Shown here in pieces: positions 7,501 to 14,661 of a stretch of 39,902 bases of DNA (positions within the stretch are counted from its first letter, which is position 1; each line of letters starts with the position of its first letter). Origin of the DNA: Burkholderiaceae bacterium (GTDB lineage: Bacteria; Pseudomonadota; Gammaproteobacteria; Burkholderiales; Burkholderiaceae_C). The notes under the pieces are model-generated. The model was not told where the DNA came from. It worked only from the letters and a program-made list of their open reading frames with translations, and did not search any database. Where the stretch lies: positions 1-39,902 of the forward strand of contig JAMLIQ010000020.1 in the NCBI GenBank assembly GCA_023954095.1, in the 5' to 3' direction. Both the position numbers and the translations under genes were made by a program.

Positions 7501-8316
7501 ATGAAACATGATTACCGGTTTCCATGCATGGTCCTGGTGTGGGCCCTGGCGGCAGGGTGGCCACTGGCTGCAATGGCCGCGGCCGGTCTGGTGCAATTTA
7601 CGGCGGGTGAGGTGCAGGTGCGCCGTGGCGATGTATTCAGCGCACTGGCACGCGGGGCTTCTGTTGATTCTGGCGACGTCATCCTGACAGGCAGCACGGG
7701 GCGTGCGCAAATCCGCTTTACCGATGGCGGGCTGGTGTCGCTGTCCCCGCAGTCGGAGTTCACCGTGACGCGCTATGCGGACCGTGGCGATCCTGCGCAG
7801 GACAGTTTTTCGGTGGGTCTGTTGCGCGGCGGCCTGCGTGCCGTCACTGGACTGATCGGCAAAAGAAATCCGGCCAATTACAAAATGACCACGCCGACTG
7901 CGGTGGTGGGTATCCGGGGGTCTTCGTTCCATGCCTTCTTCAATGTCCAGGGGCAGCTGGAGGTGGCTGGTGAGCAGGACGCGATTGAAGTGTGTACCCA
8001 GGCGGGCTGTGTTGGTGTGCGGGCCGGCGAGTCGGTGCGGGTGCTGTCCGGGCAGCAATGGCCGGTATATACAAATACGCGGGCATTTCTGCCCTTGCCG
8101 CAAGCCCGGTCACCTTCCGCCGTGGGCGATCAGGTCCGGCAGGACGGAAGCAACGCCGCGGTGGTGCTGACGCCGCCCCCGCCGGTCATTCCCTCTGTTC
8201 CGCCAGGCCAGCCCACCAACCCCTACGTACCGCCCACGCCTGCCAGGCCGGTGACGCCGGGTGTGCCCGTGACTCCGGGCACGCCAACGGTACCCGGACG
8301 GCCTACCAAGCCTTGA
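7501..8316 (+). CDS. Periplasmic FecR-domain protein with proline-rich tail
   Basis: 271 residues from the ATG at 7501, with GGGGAG just upstream. The N-terminal signal peptide is cleaved near AAMAAAG. A FecR domain covers about residues 30-170 (LVQFTAGEVQVRRGD, SGDVILTGSTGRAQIRFTDG, GLRAVTGLIGKRNPANY, TPTAVVGIRGSSF). The final 50 residues are very rich in Pro and Thr. Unlike classical FecR there is no N-terminal anti-sigma helix and no cytoplasmic part, so it is unlikely to control a sigma factor directly. Stand-alone FecR proteins of this kind occur beside outer-membrane and secretion proteins in Betaproteobacteria. It probably acts with the preceding TPR/barrel protein. Function unknown. 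Confidence 0.75.
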   Translation: MKHDYRFPCMVLVWALAAGWPLAAMAAAGLVQFTAGEVQVRRGDVFSALARGASVDSGDVILTGSTGRAQIRFTDGGLVSLSPQSEFTVTRYADRGDPAQDSFSVGLLRGGLRAVTGLIGKRNPANYKMTTPTAVVGIRGSSFHAFFNVQGQLEVAGEQDAIEVCTQAGCVGVRAGESVRVLSGQQWPVYTNTRAFLPLPQARSPSAVGDQVRQDGSNAAVVLTPPPPVIPSVPPGQPTNPYVPPTPARPVTPGVPVTPGTPTVPGRPTKP

Positions 8317-8346
8317 CGTGTCCGGCAGGCGAGGCTACGCCGGGCT

Positions 8347-9210
8347 TCAGAGCTGGTAGAAGGCACGGATCAGCTCCCAGGCCTCCTGGGGGTCATCGGT
8401 GTAGTGGAAAAGGCCCAGGTTCTCGGCAGAAATGGTGCCTTCCTCGACCAGGAACTCGAAATCGATCAGCCGCTTCCAGAATTGCGAGCCAAACAGGATG
8501 ATGGGCACGGGTTTGGTCTTGCCGGTCTGCACCAGGGTGAGTACTTCAAACAGCTCGTCCAGCGTGCCGAAGCCGCCCGGGAAGGCGACCAGGGCTTTTG
8601 CGCGCATCATGAAATGCATCTTGCGCAGCGCGAAGTAGTGGAACTTGTAGCTCAGCGAGGGCGTGATGAAACGGTTGCCGCTTTGCTCGTGCGGCAGCGT
8701 GATATTCAGCCCGATGTTGAGTGCGCCTGCATCGTGTGCACCGCGATTGGCCGCTTCCATGATGCCGGGGCCGCCGCCAGTACAGATGTAGATGCGGTTG
8801 GCCTGGGACTGGCGGTTGCTGTGCTCGGCCACCAGGCGTGCGAACTGGCGGGCCTGGTCGTAGTAGCGGGCGTTGCGCACGGCGCGTTCGGCCTGGGCAA
8901 TGAGGTTGGTATCGCCACGGGCCTGTGCATCGGCCAGTTGCTGCGCGGCTTCGTCAGGGGCGGCGAACCGGGCGCTGCCGTATACCACCACGGTGTTCTC
9001 GATGCCCTGCTGGGCCTGCCCCAGGTCGGGCTTGAGCATTTCGAGCTGGAATCGAATGCCCCGGGTCTCGCGCCGGAACAGGAATTCGGGGTCCGCAAAG
9101 GCCATGCGGTTGGAGTCGGCCAGCAGCGGGTTCCCGTTGTTGGCATGCGAATGCAGTTCTTCCCAGGCATCGGCCAGGCGGCGTTCGTTCAGTTGTGTGT
9201 TGGCTTCCAT
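8347..9210 (-). CDS. LOG-family (TIGR00730-like) nucleotide phosphoribohydrolase
   Basis: 287 residues from the ATG at 9210 (MEANTQLNERRL); a GTG at 9240 is an alternative. The Rossmann-like core carries both family signatures: GGGPGIMEAANRGA and PGGFGTLDELFE. These are the motifs of LOG/PpnN-type enzymes, which cleave nucleoside 5'-monophosphates to base and ribose 5-phosphate and were formerly misannotated as lysine decarboxylases. An N-terminal extension of about 90 residues precedes the core, longer than in small LOG proteins. Convergent with the FecR gene, 30 bases apart. Confidence 0.85.
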   Translation of the reverse strand: MEANTQLNERRLADAWEELHSHANNGNPLLADSNRMAFADPEFLFRRETRGIRFQLEMLKPDLGQAQQGIENTVVVYGSARFAAPDEAAQQLADAQARGDTNLIAQAERAVRNARYYDQARQFARLVAEHSNRQSQANRIYICTGGGPGIMEAANRGAHDAGALNIGLNITLPHEQSGNRFITPSLSYKFHYFALRKMHFMMRAKALVAFPGGFGTLDELFEVLTLVQTGKTKPVPIILFGSQFWKRLIDFEFLVEEGTISAENLGLFHYTDDPQEAWELIRAFYQL

Positions 9211-9397
9211 GGGGGTCCAAAGGGGCGCAGCGATCGCCACGCAGTTTCTTGAATCGGTTGCAGGCTGGCTGTCAGTGTAGCCCTCTTTTTTTGGAAAAAT
9301 TCAGTACGTTTCGCTTGTCTGCTCATGCTTCATTGCTATTGTTTGCATAGTGCATTGAGGGTAGCGTGTCTGCAAATCCTTGGGTGTGGCGTGGATG

Positions 9398-9473
9398 GCG
9401 CTTGGCTGGACCAAGCGCGTGGGCCATACTTGTCCGTATTCCCATGCGGGAATCCTGACCGCTGCTGCGGTCA
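9398..9473. promoter_or_regulatory. Three consecutive perfect hairpins in the P450 leader
   Basis: In the 285-bp gap before the P450 gene, three perfect inverted repeats lie in line: GCGCTTGG with CCAAGCGC (9398-9418, 5-nt loop), TTCCC with GGGAA (9439-9452, 4-nt loop), and TGACCGC with GCGGTCA (9456-9473, 4-nt loop). The last ends 22 bases before the ATG. They could be operators or a structured 5' UTR. The rest of the gap (9211-9397) is AT-richer, with T7 at 9286-9292, and probably holds the promoter, but I see no convincing -35/-10 pair. Confidence 0.5.
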
Positions 9474-9495
9474 CATCGAGAAGTGATGGAGTGCT

Positions 9496-10656
9496 ATGAA
9501 TACCGCACCACAGCCAGACTGGAATCCACGGGCCGACGAGGTCGAGCGGACCCCTATTGCCGTCGGCGATCATTTGCGTGAACAGTGCCCCGTGGCCTAC
9601 AGCGAGCTGCTGGGTTGGTCGCTGTTTCGCCACGAGGAGGTCACTCGTGTGCTGCATGACCATGTGCGCTTCAGCAGCGTGGTGTCGCGCCATGTCGCCG
9701 TGCCCAATGGTATGGACCCGCCCGAGCACACGGCGTACCGCAGCGTCATCGAGCCGTACTTTTCCGCCAGGCGGGTGGAGGCGTTCGAGCCGCTGTGCCA
9801 GTCCATTGCCCTGCAGTTGGTACAGGATCTGGGACGTGCCGACACGGTGGAACTGATGGCCGCATGGGCGTTGCCGTTTGCCGTGCAGGTGCAGTGTGCC
9901 TTTCTGGGATGGCCTGCGGCGCTGCACGCCCCGCTGGCGCAATGGACGCGCCAGAACCACTCGGCGACGCTTGCGCAGGACCGCAGTGCACTGACGGCAC
10001 TGGCGCTGCAGTTCGAAGCCATGGTGGCCGATGTCCTGCAGCAGCGGCGTGACAACGCTGTGCCGCCGGGGCACGATGTGACTGCGTCGCTCCTGCATGA
10101 AAACGTACAGGGCCGTCCGCTCAGCGTGGCCGAAATCGCCAGCATCCTGCGCAACTGGACCGTGGGTGAGATTGGCACCATCGCTGCGGCGGTCGGCATT
10201 CTGGCGGGCTGGCTGGCAGAGCACCCCGATACCCAGGCGCTGCTGCGCTCCGATGTGTCGCTCCAGCCCGAGGCCATTGATGAAATCCTGCGGCTCCATG
10301 GCCCGCTGGCCGCCAACCGGCGCACCACGACCTGTCCGGTGGTGCTGGGTGGGCGGCGCATTGAAGAGGGCGAGCGGGTCACGGTGCACTGGGCCGTGGC
10401 CAACCGGGATGGGCGTGTGTTCGACGCCCCAGAGACCTTCCGTCTGGGCCGCAATCCGGCCGACAACCTGCTGTACGGTGCGGGCATCCATGTGTGCCCC
10501 GGTGCACCGCTGGCGCGCATGGAACTGCGTGTGGCGCTGCGGGCGCTGCTCGATGCCACGGAGGATTGGGCCTGTGTGCCAGAGCAGCCTTTCACCGTGG
10601 CGCAGTACCCCGCCAGCGGTTATGCTGCAGTGCCGCTGCGTATGCGCTGGGCGTAA
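9496..10656 (+). CDS. Cytochrome P450 (bacterial class I type)
   Basis: Soluble heme monooxygenase, 386 residues, with no membrane anchor. The I-helix segment is NWTVGEIGTIAAAVG, with the Thr at the usual oxygen-activation position. The K-helix ExxR is Glu263-Arg266 (DEILRL). The heme loop YGAGIHVCPGAPLAR has the thiolate ligand Cys334. The early region MDPPEHTAYRSVIEPYF is the conserved C-helix motif. Such proteins need a ferredoxin and reductase, and none is adjacent. The substrate is unknown. GGAG precedes the ATG by 6 bases. It converges with crcB, with only 3 bases between the stop codons. Confidence 0.92.
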   Translation: MNTAPQPDWNPRADEVERTPIAVGDHLREQCPVAYSELLGWSLFRHEEVTRVLHDHVRFSSVVSRHVAVPNGMDPPEHTAYRSVIEPYFSARRVEAFEPLCQSIALQLVQDLGRADTVELMAAWALPFAVQVQCAFLGWPAALHAPLAQWTRQNHSATLAQDRSALTALALQFEAMVADVLQQRRDNAVPPGHDVTASLLHENVQGRPLSVAEIASILRNWTVGEIGTIAAAVGILAGWLAEHPDTQALLRSDVSLQPEAIDEILRLHGPLAANRRTTTCPVVLGGRRIEEGERVTVHWAVANRDGRVFDAPETFRLGRNPADNLLYGAGIHVCPGAPLARMELRVALRALLDATEDWACVPEQPFTVAQYPASGYAAVPLRMRWA

Positions 10657-10659
10657 GAA

Positions 10660-11043
10660 TCACCCGCGGCCGGGCAATACCAGGGCGGCAGACTGCAGGC
10701 CGAGCACCGTCATCAGCAACGAACCACACAGGTGCAGCGCTACCGTGCCCAGGGCCAGCAGGTAGCGCTGCTGCTGCAGCATGGCCACCACTTCGGATGA
10801 GAAGCTGGAAAAGGTGGTCAGCGCGCCCAGAAAACCGGTGATGAGGGCCAGCCGCCAGACCGGGTCAATGTGCGGCAGGGCCTGGAAAACACCGACGCAC
10901 AGCCCGATCAGATAACCGCCCGCCAGGTTGGCCACCAGCGTGCCCCAGGGCAGCAGGCCGCCCGGGCTGAGCCACAGGCCCAGGCGCCAGCGCGCCAGTG
11001 CACCCAGGCTGGCACCAAGGCAGATCGACAAGACATTCAGCAT
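10660..11043 (-). CDS. crcB: Fluoride channel CrcB/Fluc
   Basis: 127-residue membrane protein with four hydrophobic helices that exports fluoride as a dual-topology dimer. Conserved segments visible are GASLGALARWRLG (N-terminus), GTLVANLAGGYLIG with the conserved Asn, and GFLGALTTFSSFSSEV with the Phe residues that line the pore. It starts 30 bases after the dctM stop and is probably the last gene of the TRAP transcript. A fluoride riboswitch would normally sit upstream, but the 30-base gap is too short for one. Confidence 0.93.
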   Translation of the reverse strand: MLNVLSICLGASLGALARWRLGLWLSPGGLLPWGTLVANLAGGYLIGLCVGVFQALPHIDPVWRLALITGFLGALTTFSSFSSEVVAMLQQQRYLLALGTVALHLCGSLLMTVLGLQSAALVLPGRG

Positions 11044-11073
11044 GTCGCCATTGTCACCGCAAGCGCATGCTTA

Positions 11074-12378
11074 TCAGCCGGCCGACATCTGCTGCGGCAG
11101 CCAGGTGACGATGGCCGGGAAGACATAGATCAGGGCCACGGCTGCACACATCAGCAAAAACATGGGCAGGGTGACCCTGGAAATCCAGGTCAGCTGCCGC
11201 CCCGTCATGCCCTGCAGCACAAACAGGTTGAAGCCTACGGGCGGTGTGATCTGCGCCATCTCGACGACCAGCACCACGAAAATGCCAAACCAGATCGGGT
11301 CGATGCCGGCGGCCTGCACCGTGGGCATGAGCACGCCCATGGTCAGCACCACCATGGAGATGCCGTCCAGGAAGGAGCCCAGCACGATGAAGAACAGGGC
11401 CAGTGCCAGAATGAGCTGCGCCTGGCTCAGGCCGAGCGAAGCAATCCATTCGGCCAGGTGGCGCGGCAGGGCGATGTAGCCCATCGACAGCGTCAGAAAG
11501 GCGGCACCCGACAGGATCAGCGCGATCATGCAGTACAGCCGTGTGGCGCCCATGAGGGCATCGCGAAAGCTCGCCCAGTGCAGCGAACCCTGCAGTGCCG
11601 ACAGCACCAGTGCGCCCACCACGCCCACGGCGGCTGCTTCGGTGGCAGTGGCGATGCCGGTATAGATGGAGCCCAGCACTGCCGCGATCAGCAGCACCAC
11701 CGGGATCAGGGCGCGCGAGGCGGCCAGTTTTTGGCGCAGGGTGAGCCGCTCGGTGGCCTTTGGAATCGCGCCGGGGTTGCGCAGCGCCCACAGCATGATG
11801 TAGCCCGAGAACAGCCCCGCCAGCAGCAGGCCGGGCAGCACCCCCGCCACAAAAAGCCGGGAGATGGAGACATCGGCCATCACGCCATAGACGATCATGA
11901 TGATGGACGGCGGGATGAGCAGGCCCAGGGTGCTGGCCCCGGCCAGGGTGCCGATCACCATGTGCTCGGGGTAGCCGCGACGGGTGAGTTCGGGCAGGGT
12001 CATCTTGCCGATGGTGGCGCAGGTGGCGGCGCTGGAACCGGACACCGCCGCGAAGATGGTGCAACCCACCACATTGGTGTGCAGCAGGCGCCCGGGCAGT
12101 CCTTGCACCCAGGGTGCCAGGCCCTTGAACATGTCTTGCGAGAGGCGGGTGCGGAACAGGATTTCGCCCATCCAGATGAACAGGGGCAGGGCGGTCAGCG
12201 TCCAGCTCGACGCCGACCCCCAGATGGTCACGGCCATGGCGTCGCCCGCCGGGCGGGACGAGAAGAGCTGCATGCCGATCCAGGCCACGCCCGAGAGCGT
12301 GAGCCCGATCCACACGCCGCTGCCCAGAATCAGGAACAGCGACAGGACCAGCAGGCCGGCGATGGCAAGGTCACTCAT
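11074..12378 (-). CDS. dctM: TRAP transporter large permease DctM
   Basis: 434-residue membrane subunit of a tripartite ATP-independent periplasmic transporter, with about 12 hydrophobic segments. The start is the ATG at 12378 (MSDLAIAGLLVLSLFLILGS), which overlaps the dctQ stop by 8 bases (12371-12378). Family segments include VGCTIFAAVSGSSAATCATI, the ASTLGLLIPPSIIMIVYG stretch, and the C-terminal VEMAQITPPVGFNLFVLQG. Imports solute with sodium symport together with DctQ and DctP. The divergent 5-oxoprolinase and regulator suggest an amide or lactam substrate, which is inference. Confidence 0.94.
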   Translation of the reverse strand: MSDLAIAGLLVLSLFLILGSGVWIGLTLSGVAWIGMQLFSSRPAGDAMAVTIWGSASSWTLTALPLFIWMGEILFRTRLSQDMFKGLAPWVQGLPGRLLHTNVVGCTIFAAVSGSSAATCATIGKMTLPELTRRGYPEHMVIGTLAGASTLGLLIPPSIIMIVYGVMADVSISRLFVAGVLPGLLLAGLFSGYIMLWALRNPGAIPKATERLTLRQKLAASRALIPVVLLIAAVLGSIYTGIATATEAAAVGVVGALVLSALQGSLHWASFRDALMGATRLYCMIALILSGAAFLTLSMGYIALPRHLAEWIASLGLSQAQLILALALFFIVLGSFLDGISMVVLTMGVLMPTVQAAGIDPIWFGIFVVLVVEMAQITPPVGFNLFVLQGMTGRQLTWISRVTLPMFLLMCAAVALIYVFPAIVTWLPQQMSAG

Positions 12379-12880
12379 TGCGCAGGGCCTCTCCCGGGTT
12401 GGACTGCGTGCGACGGCCCCGCAGTTCCAGCACCAGCTCATCGAGGAAGGCAATGGCCAGCACGGCCGTGCCCAGGACCATGGCCAGCTGTGGAATCCAC
12501 AGCGGCGTAGCATCGCTGCCCGTGGAGATGTCGTGGAAAACATGCGACTGCCATGCCAGCCGCGCGCTGTAGAAGGCAAACAGCAGGGCCAGCAGCGAGG
12601 CTGCGGCCAGGGCCCACAGTTCCAGCGTCTTGCGCCCGCCGCCGCGCAGGGCGTTGAGCAGCAGCGTGACGCGGATATGCTCGCCCCGCTTGAGCGTGTG
12701 CGCCAGCGCCAGGAACCCGGCGCCCGCCATCAGGTAGCCGGCATAGGCGTCGGTGCCCGGCACGTGAAAGTGCAGTTGGCGGCTGGCGATGGACAGCAGC
12801 ACCATGCCCAGCAGGGCAACCATGAAAAGCGCCGCCAGGGCGGCGGCGCTGTCGTACAGGGCGTCGAGCAGGCGGCGCAT
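12371..12880 (-). CDS. dctQ: TRAP transporter small permease DctQ
   Basis: 169 residues from the ATG at 12880 (MRRLLDALYDS); an in-frame TTG two codons upstream is less likely. Four hydrophobic helices are visible: AAALAALFMVALLGMVLLSI, the YAGYLMAGAGFLALAHTL segment, AAASLLALLFAFYSARLAW, and LAMVLGTAVLAIAFLDELV. The conserved LKRGEHIRV follows the second. This is the normal DctQ topology. Its stop overlaps the dctM start, and the dctP stop lies 13 bases upstream. Confidence 0.92.
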   Translation of the reverse strand: MRRLLDALYDSAAALAALFMVALLGMVLLSIASRQLHFHVPGTDAYAGYLMAGAGFLALAHTLKRGEHIRVTLLLNALRGGGRKTLELWALAAASLLALLFAFYSARLAWQSHVFHDISTGSDATPLWIPQLAMVLGTAVLAIAFLDELVLELRGRRTQSNPGEALRNE

Positions 12881-12893
12881 GGGCAAGGCGCGC

Positions 12894-13877
12894 TTACTTG
12901 CGGTAGGCGTCCACCAGGGCCTTGCCTTCGGGACCAGCTTTTTCCAGCCATTCCTTGAGCATGGTGTCCCCCACCTTGGCCAGGTCGGCCTTGAGCTGCG
13001 GCGAGGGCGGCAGCACCTGCATGCCGTTGGCCTTGAGCTTGGCCAGCGTATCGGCGTTCACCTTCTCGGCTGCGGTCCAGCCGCGCGCCTCGGCGTCCAT
13101 GCCGGCCTTGAGCAATGCCTCTTGCGAGCCCTTGTTCAGGCCATCAAACGCCTTGCGGTTGACGACTACGGCGTTCTTGGGCAGCCACGCCTGCAGGTCG
13201 TAGTAGTACTTGAGGTGCTCGTACAGCTTGCTGTCCACCCCGGTGGCGCCCGAGGTCATGGTCGATTCGACCACGCCAGTGGCCAGGGCCTGCGAGAACT
13301 CTGCCGCCTGCACGGTGACAGGCTGTGCACCCACCAGTTCAGCAATGCGCGCCGTGGCCGGGCTGTAGGCGCGCCACTTGATGCCCTTGAGATCGGCTGC
13401 CGACTCGATGGGTTTTTTGGTGTACAGGCCCTGCGGCGGCCATGGCACGGCGTACAGCAGCAGCATGCCTTGCTCGGCCAGTTTCTTCTCCAGCAGCGGC
13501 TTCTGGGCCTGGTAGAGTTTTTTCGACTCGGCAAAGCTGGTGGCCAGGAAGGGCAGGCCGTCGATGCCAAACAAAGGCCATTCATTCTGGAAGTTGGCCA
13601 ACAGGATTTCGCCCATCTGTGCCTGTCCGCCCTGTACGGCACGCTTGATCTCGGGCGCCTTGAACAGCGAGGCATTGGCGTGCAGCGTGATCTTGAACAC
13701 GCCACCGGTGATCTTGTCCATGTCGGCGACCAGCTGGGCCATGTTTTCCGAATGGAAATTGGTGGCAGGGTAGGCCGCAGCCAGGTCCCACTTGGTCTGT
13801 GCCATGGCGGGGGCGGCAGACAGGCTATAGGCCAGGGCCAGGCCGAGAGCAGTGGCGGTGAAAGTTCTACGCTGCAT
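12894..13877 (-). CDS. dctP: TRAP transporter periplasmic solute-binding protein DctP
   Basis: 327 residues from the ATG at 13877. The signal peptide MQRRTFTATALGLALAYSLS is cleaved after PAMA. The mature protein has DctP-family landmarks: NFHSENMAQLVADMDKITGG, KRAVQGGQAQMGEILLANF, and LKGIKWRAYSPATARI, with the Arg that normally holds a substrate carboxylate. ESTMTSGATGVDSKLYEHLKY follows. The carboxylate-binding Arg fits a substrate with an acid group such as pyroglutamate, but ligand identity is inference. A longer reading from 14180 crosses the regulatory gap and is not real. Divergent from the MarR-like gene. Confidence 0.92.
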   Translation of the reverse strand: MQRRTFTATALGLALAYSLSAAPAMAQTKWDLAAAYPATNFHSENMAQLVADMDKITGGVFKITLHANASLFKAPEIKRAVQGGQAQMGEILLANFQNEWPLFGIDGLPFLATSFAESKKLYQAQKPLLEKKLAEQGMLLLYAVPWPPQGLYTKKPIESAADLKGIKWRAYSPATARIAELVGAQPVTVQAAEFSQALATGVVESTMTSGATGVDSKLYEHLKYYYDLQAWLPKNAVVVNRKAFDGLNKGSQEALLKAGMDAEARGWTAAEKVNADTLAKLKANGMQVLPPSPQLKADLAKVGDTMLKEWLEKAGPEGKALVDAYRK

Positions 13878-13968
13878 GGAAGGGCTCCGCAAGGTGGTTG
13901 AACAGGGAGAAAGGTGCCCTGGCACTGTAGCGGAAGGGGCGCACGTCCGCCTAGGTGTTTCTACTAAA

Positions 13969-13990
13969 TGTCGACAAATTGTCGGCAAAT
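13969..13990. promoter_or_regulatory. Tandem 11-bp direct repeats in dctP/regulator intergenic region
   Basis: TGTCGACAAAT (13969-13979) is followed at once by TGTCGGCAAAT (13980-13990), one mismatch apart and spaced one helical turn. They lie in the AT-rich centre of the 184-bp divergent region. A TACAAT at 14006-14011 is a possible -10 for the rightward gene. The likely ligand is the MarR-like regulator encoded at 14062. Confidence 0.45.
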
Positions 13991-14061
13991 TATTTTCTTG
14001 CTCCCTACAATCCAGGCAGCTTGCCGACCTTTCCGGCAGGCTCTCACCGGAGCACTGTTCC

Positions 14062-14592
14062 ATGAAGCCTGCCTCCAAAGCAAAACCAGAGCATGCGCCC
14101 ATCGTCTCGTCGGCGCATCTGGTGTCGGCGCACAGCGCCGAGATGAGCGAGTTCGAGTTTGGCCTGATCGTGGCGGGCAACGCCTTTCACCGCTGGGTGG
14201 TGCACTGCATGGCCGCCGCGGGCCTGAAGGAGCTGACGCCGCTCGATGTGCTGGTGCTGCACCACGTCACGCACCGCGCCCGCGACAAGCGCCTGGCAGA
14301 TATTTGTTTCATCATGAATGTGGAAGACACCCACCTGGTGAATTACGCACTGAAGAAGCTGCAGGGCCTGGGCGTGGTGGCGTCGCAAAAGAATGGCAAG
14401 GAAGTGACCTACGCTGCCACCGAAGAAGGCCGGGCCCATGTGCAGCGTTACCGCGAAATCCGTGAGAGCTGCCTGATCGACGCCCTGAACGCCGATGATG
14501 CGCTCAACCGCGATATAGGCGAGCTGGCGCGCCTGCTGCGCGTGCTCTCGGGCATGTACGACCAGGCGGCGCGTGCGGCGGCATCACTCTGA
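14062..14592 (+). CDS. Winged-helix transcriptional regulator (MarR-like)
   Basis: 176 residues from the ATG at 14062. The winged helix spans about residues 55-130: ELTPLDVLVLHHVTHRA, recognition region NVEDTHLVNYALKKLQGLGV, and wing ASQKNGKEVTYAATEEGRAH. A C-terminal helix follows for dimerisation. The pattern is that of MarR-type regulators, which repress divergent transport or catabolic genes. Placed between divergent dctP and the downstream oxoprolinase gene, it probably controls both. The 11-bp direct repeats upstream are candidate sites. The gap to the next gene is filled by repeat copy C. Confidence 0.75.
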   Translation: MKPASKAKPEHAPIVSSAHLVSAHSAEMSEFEFGLIVAGNAFHRWVVHCMAAAGLKELTPLDVLVLHHVTHRARDKRLADICFIMNVEDTHLVNYALKKLQGLGVVASQKNGKEVTYAATEEGRAHVQRYREIRESCLIDALNADDALNRDIGELARLLRVLSGMYDQAARAAASL

Positions 14593-14661
14593 TGGTTTGA
14601 ATGAAAATGGCTTCAAACGCTTTCTATGTAAGCGCTTTAAGCTATATTTGAAGTAGCAAAA
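14593..14661. repeat. Dispersed palindromic intergenic element, copy C
   Basis: Occupies the whole 69-bp gap between the MarR-like stop and the oxoprolinase ATG. Left arm ATGGCTTCAAACGCTT (14607-14622), right arm AAGCGCTTTAAGCTATATTT (14630-14649). The AAGCGCT arm begins 32 bases before the next ATG, almost the same spacing as in copies B and G. GAAG at 14651-14654 could be a weak Shine-Dalgarno. Confidence 0.85.

Noticed and set aside
10870-12510. Long open frame (546 residues) on the plus strand, very rich in Gln and His
   Set aside because: Antisense of dctM and crcB, which have clear membrane-protein signatures on the minus strand.
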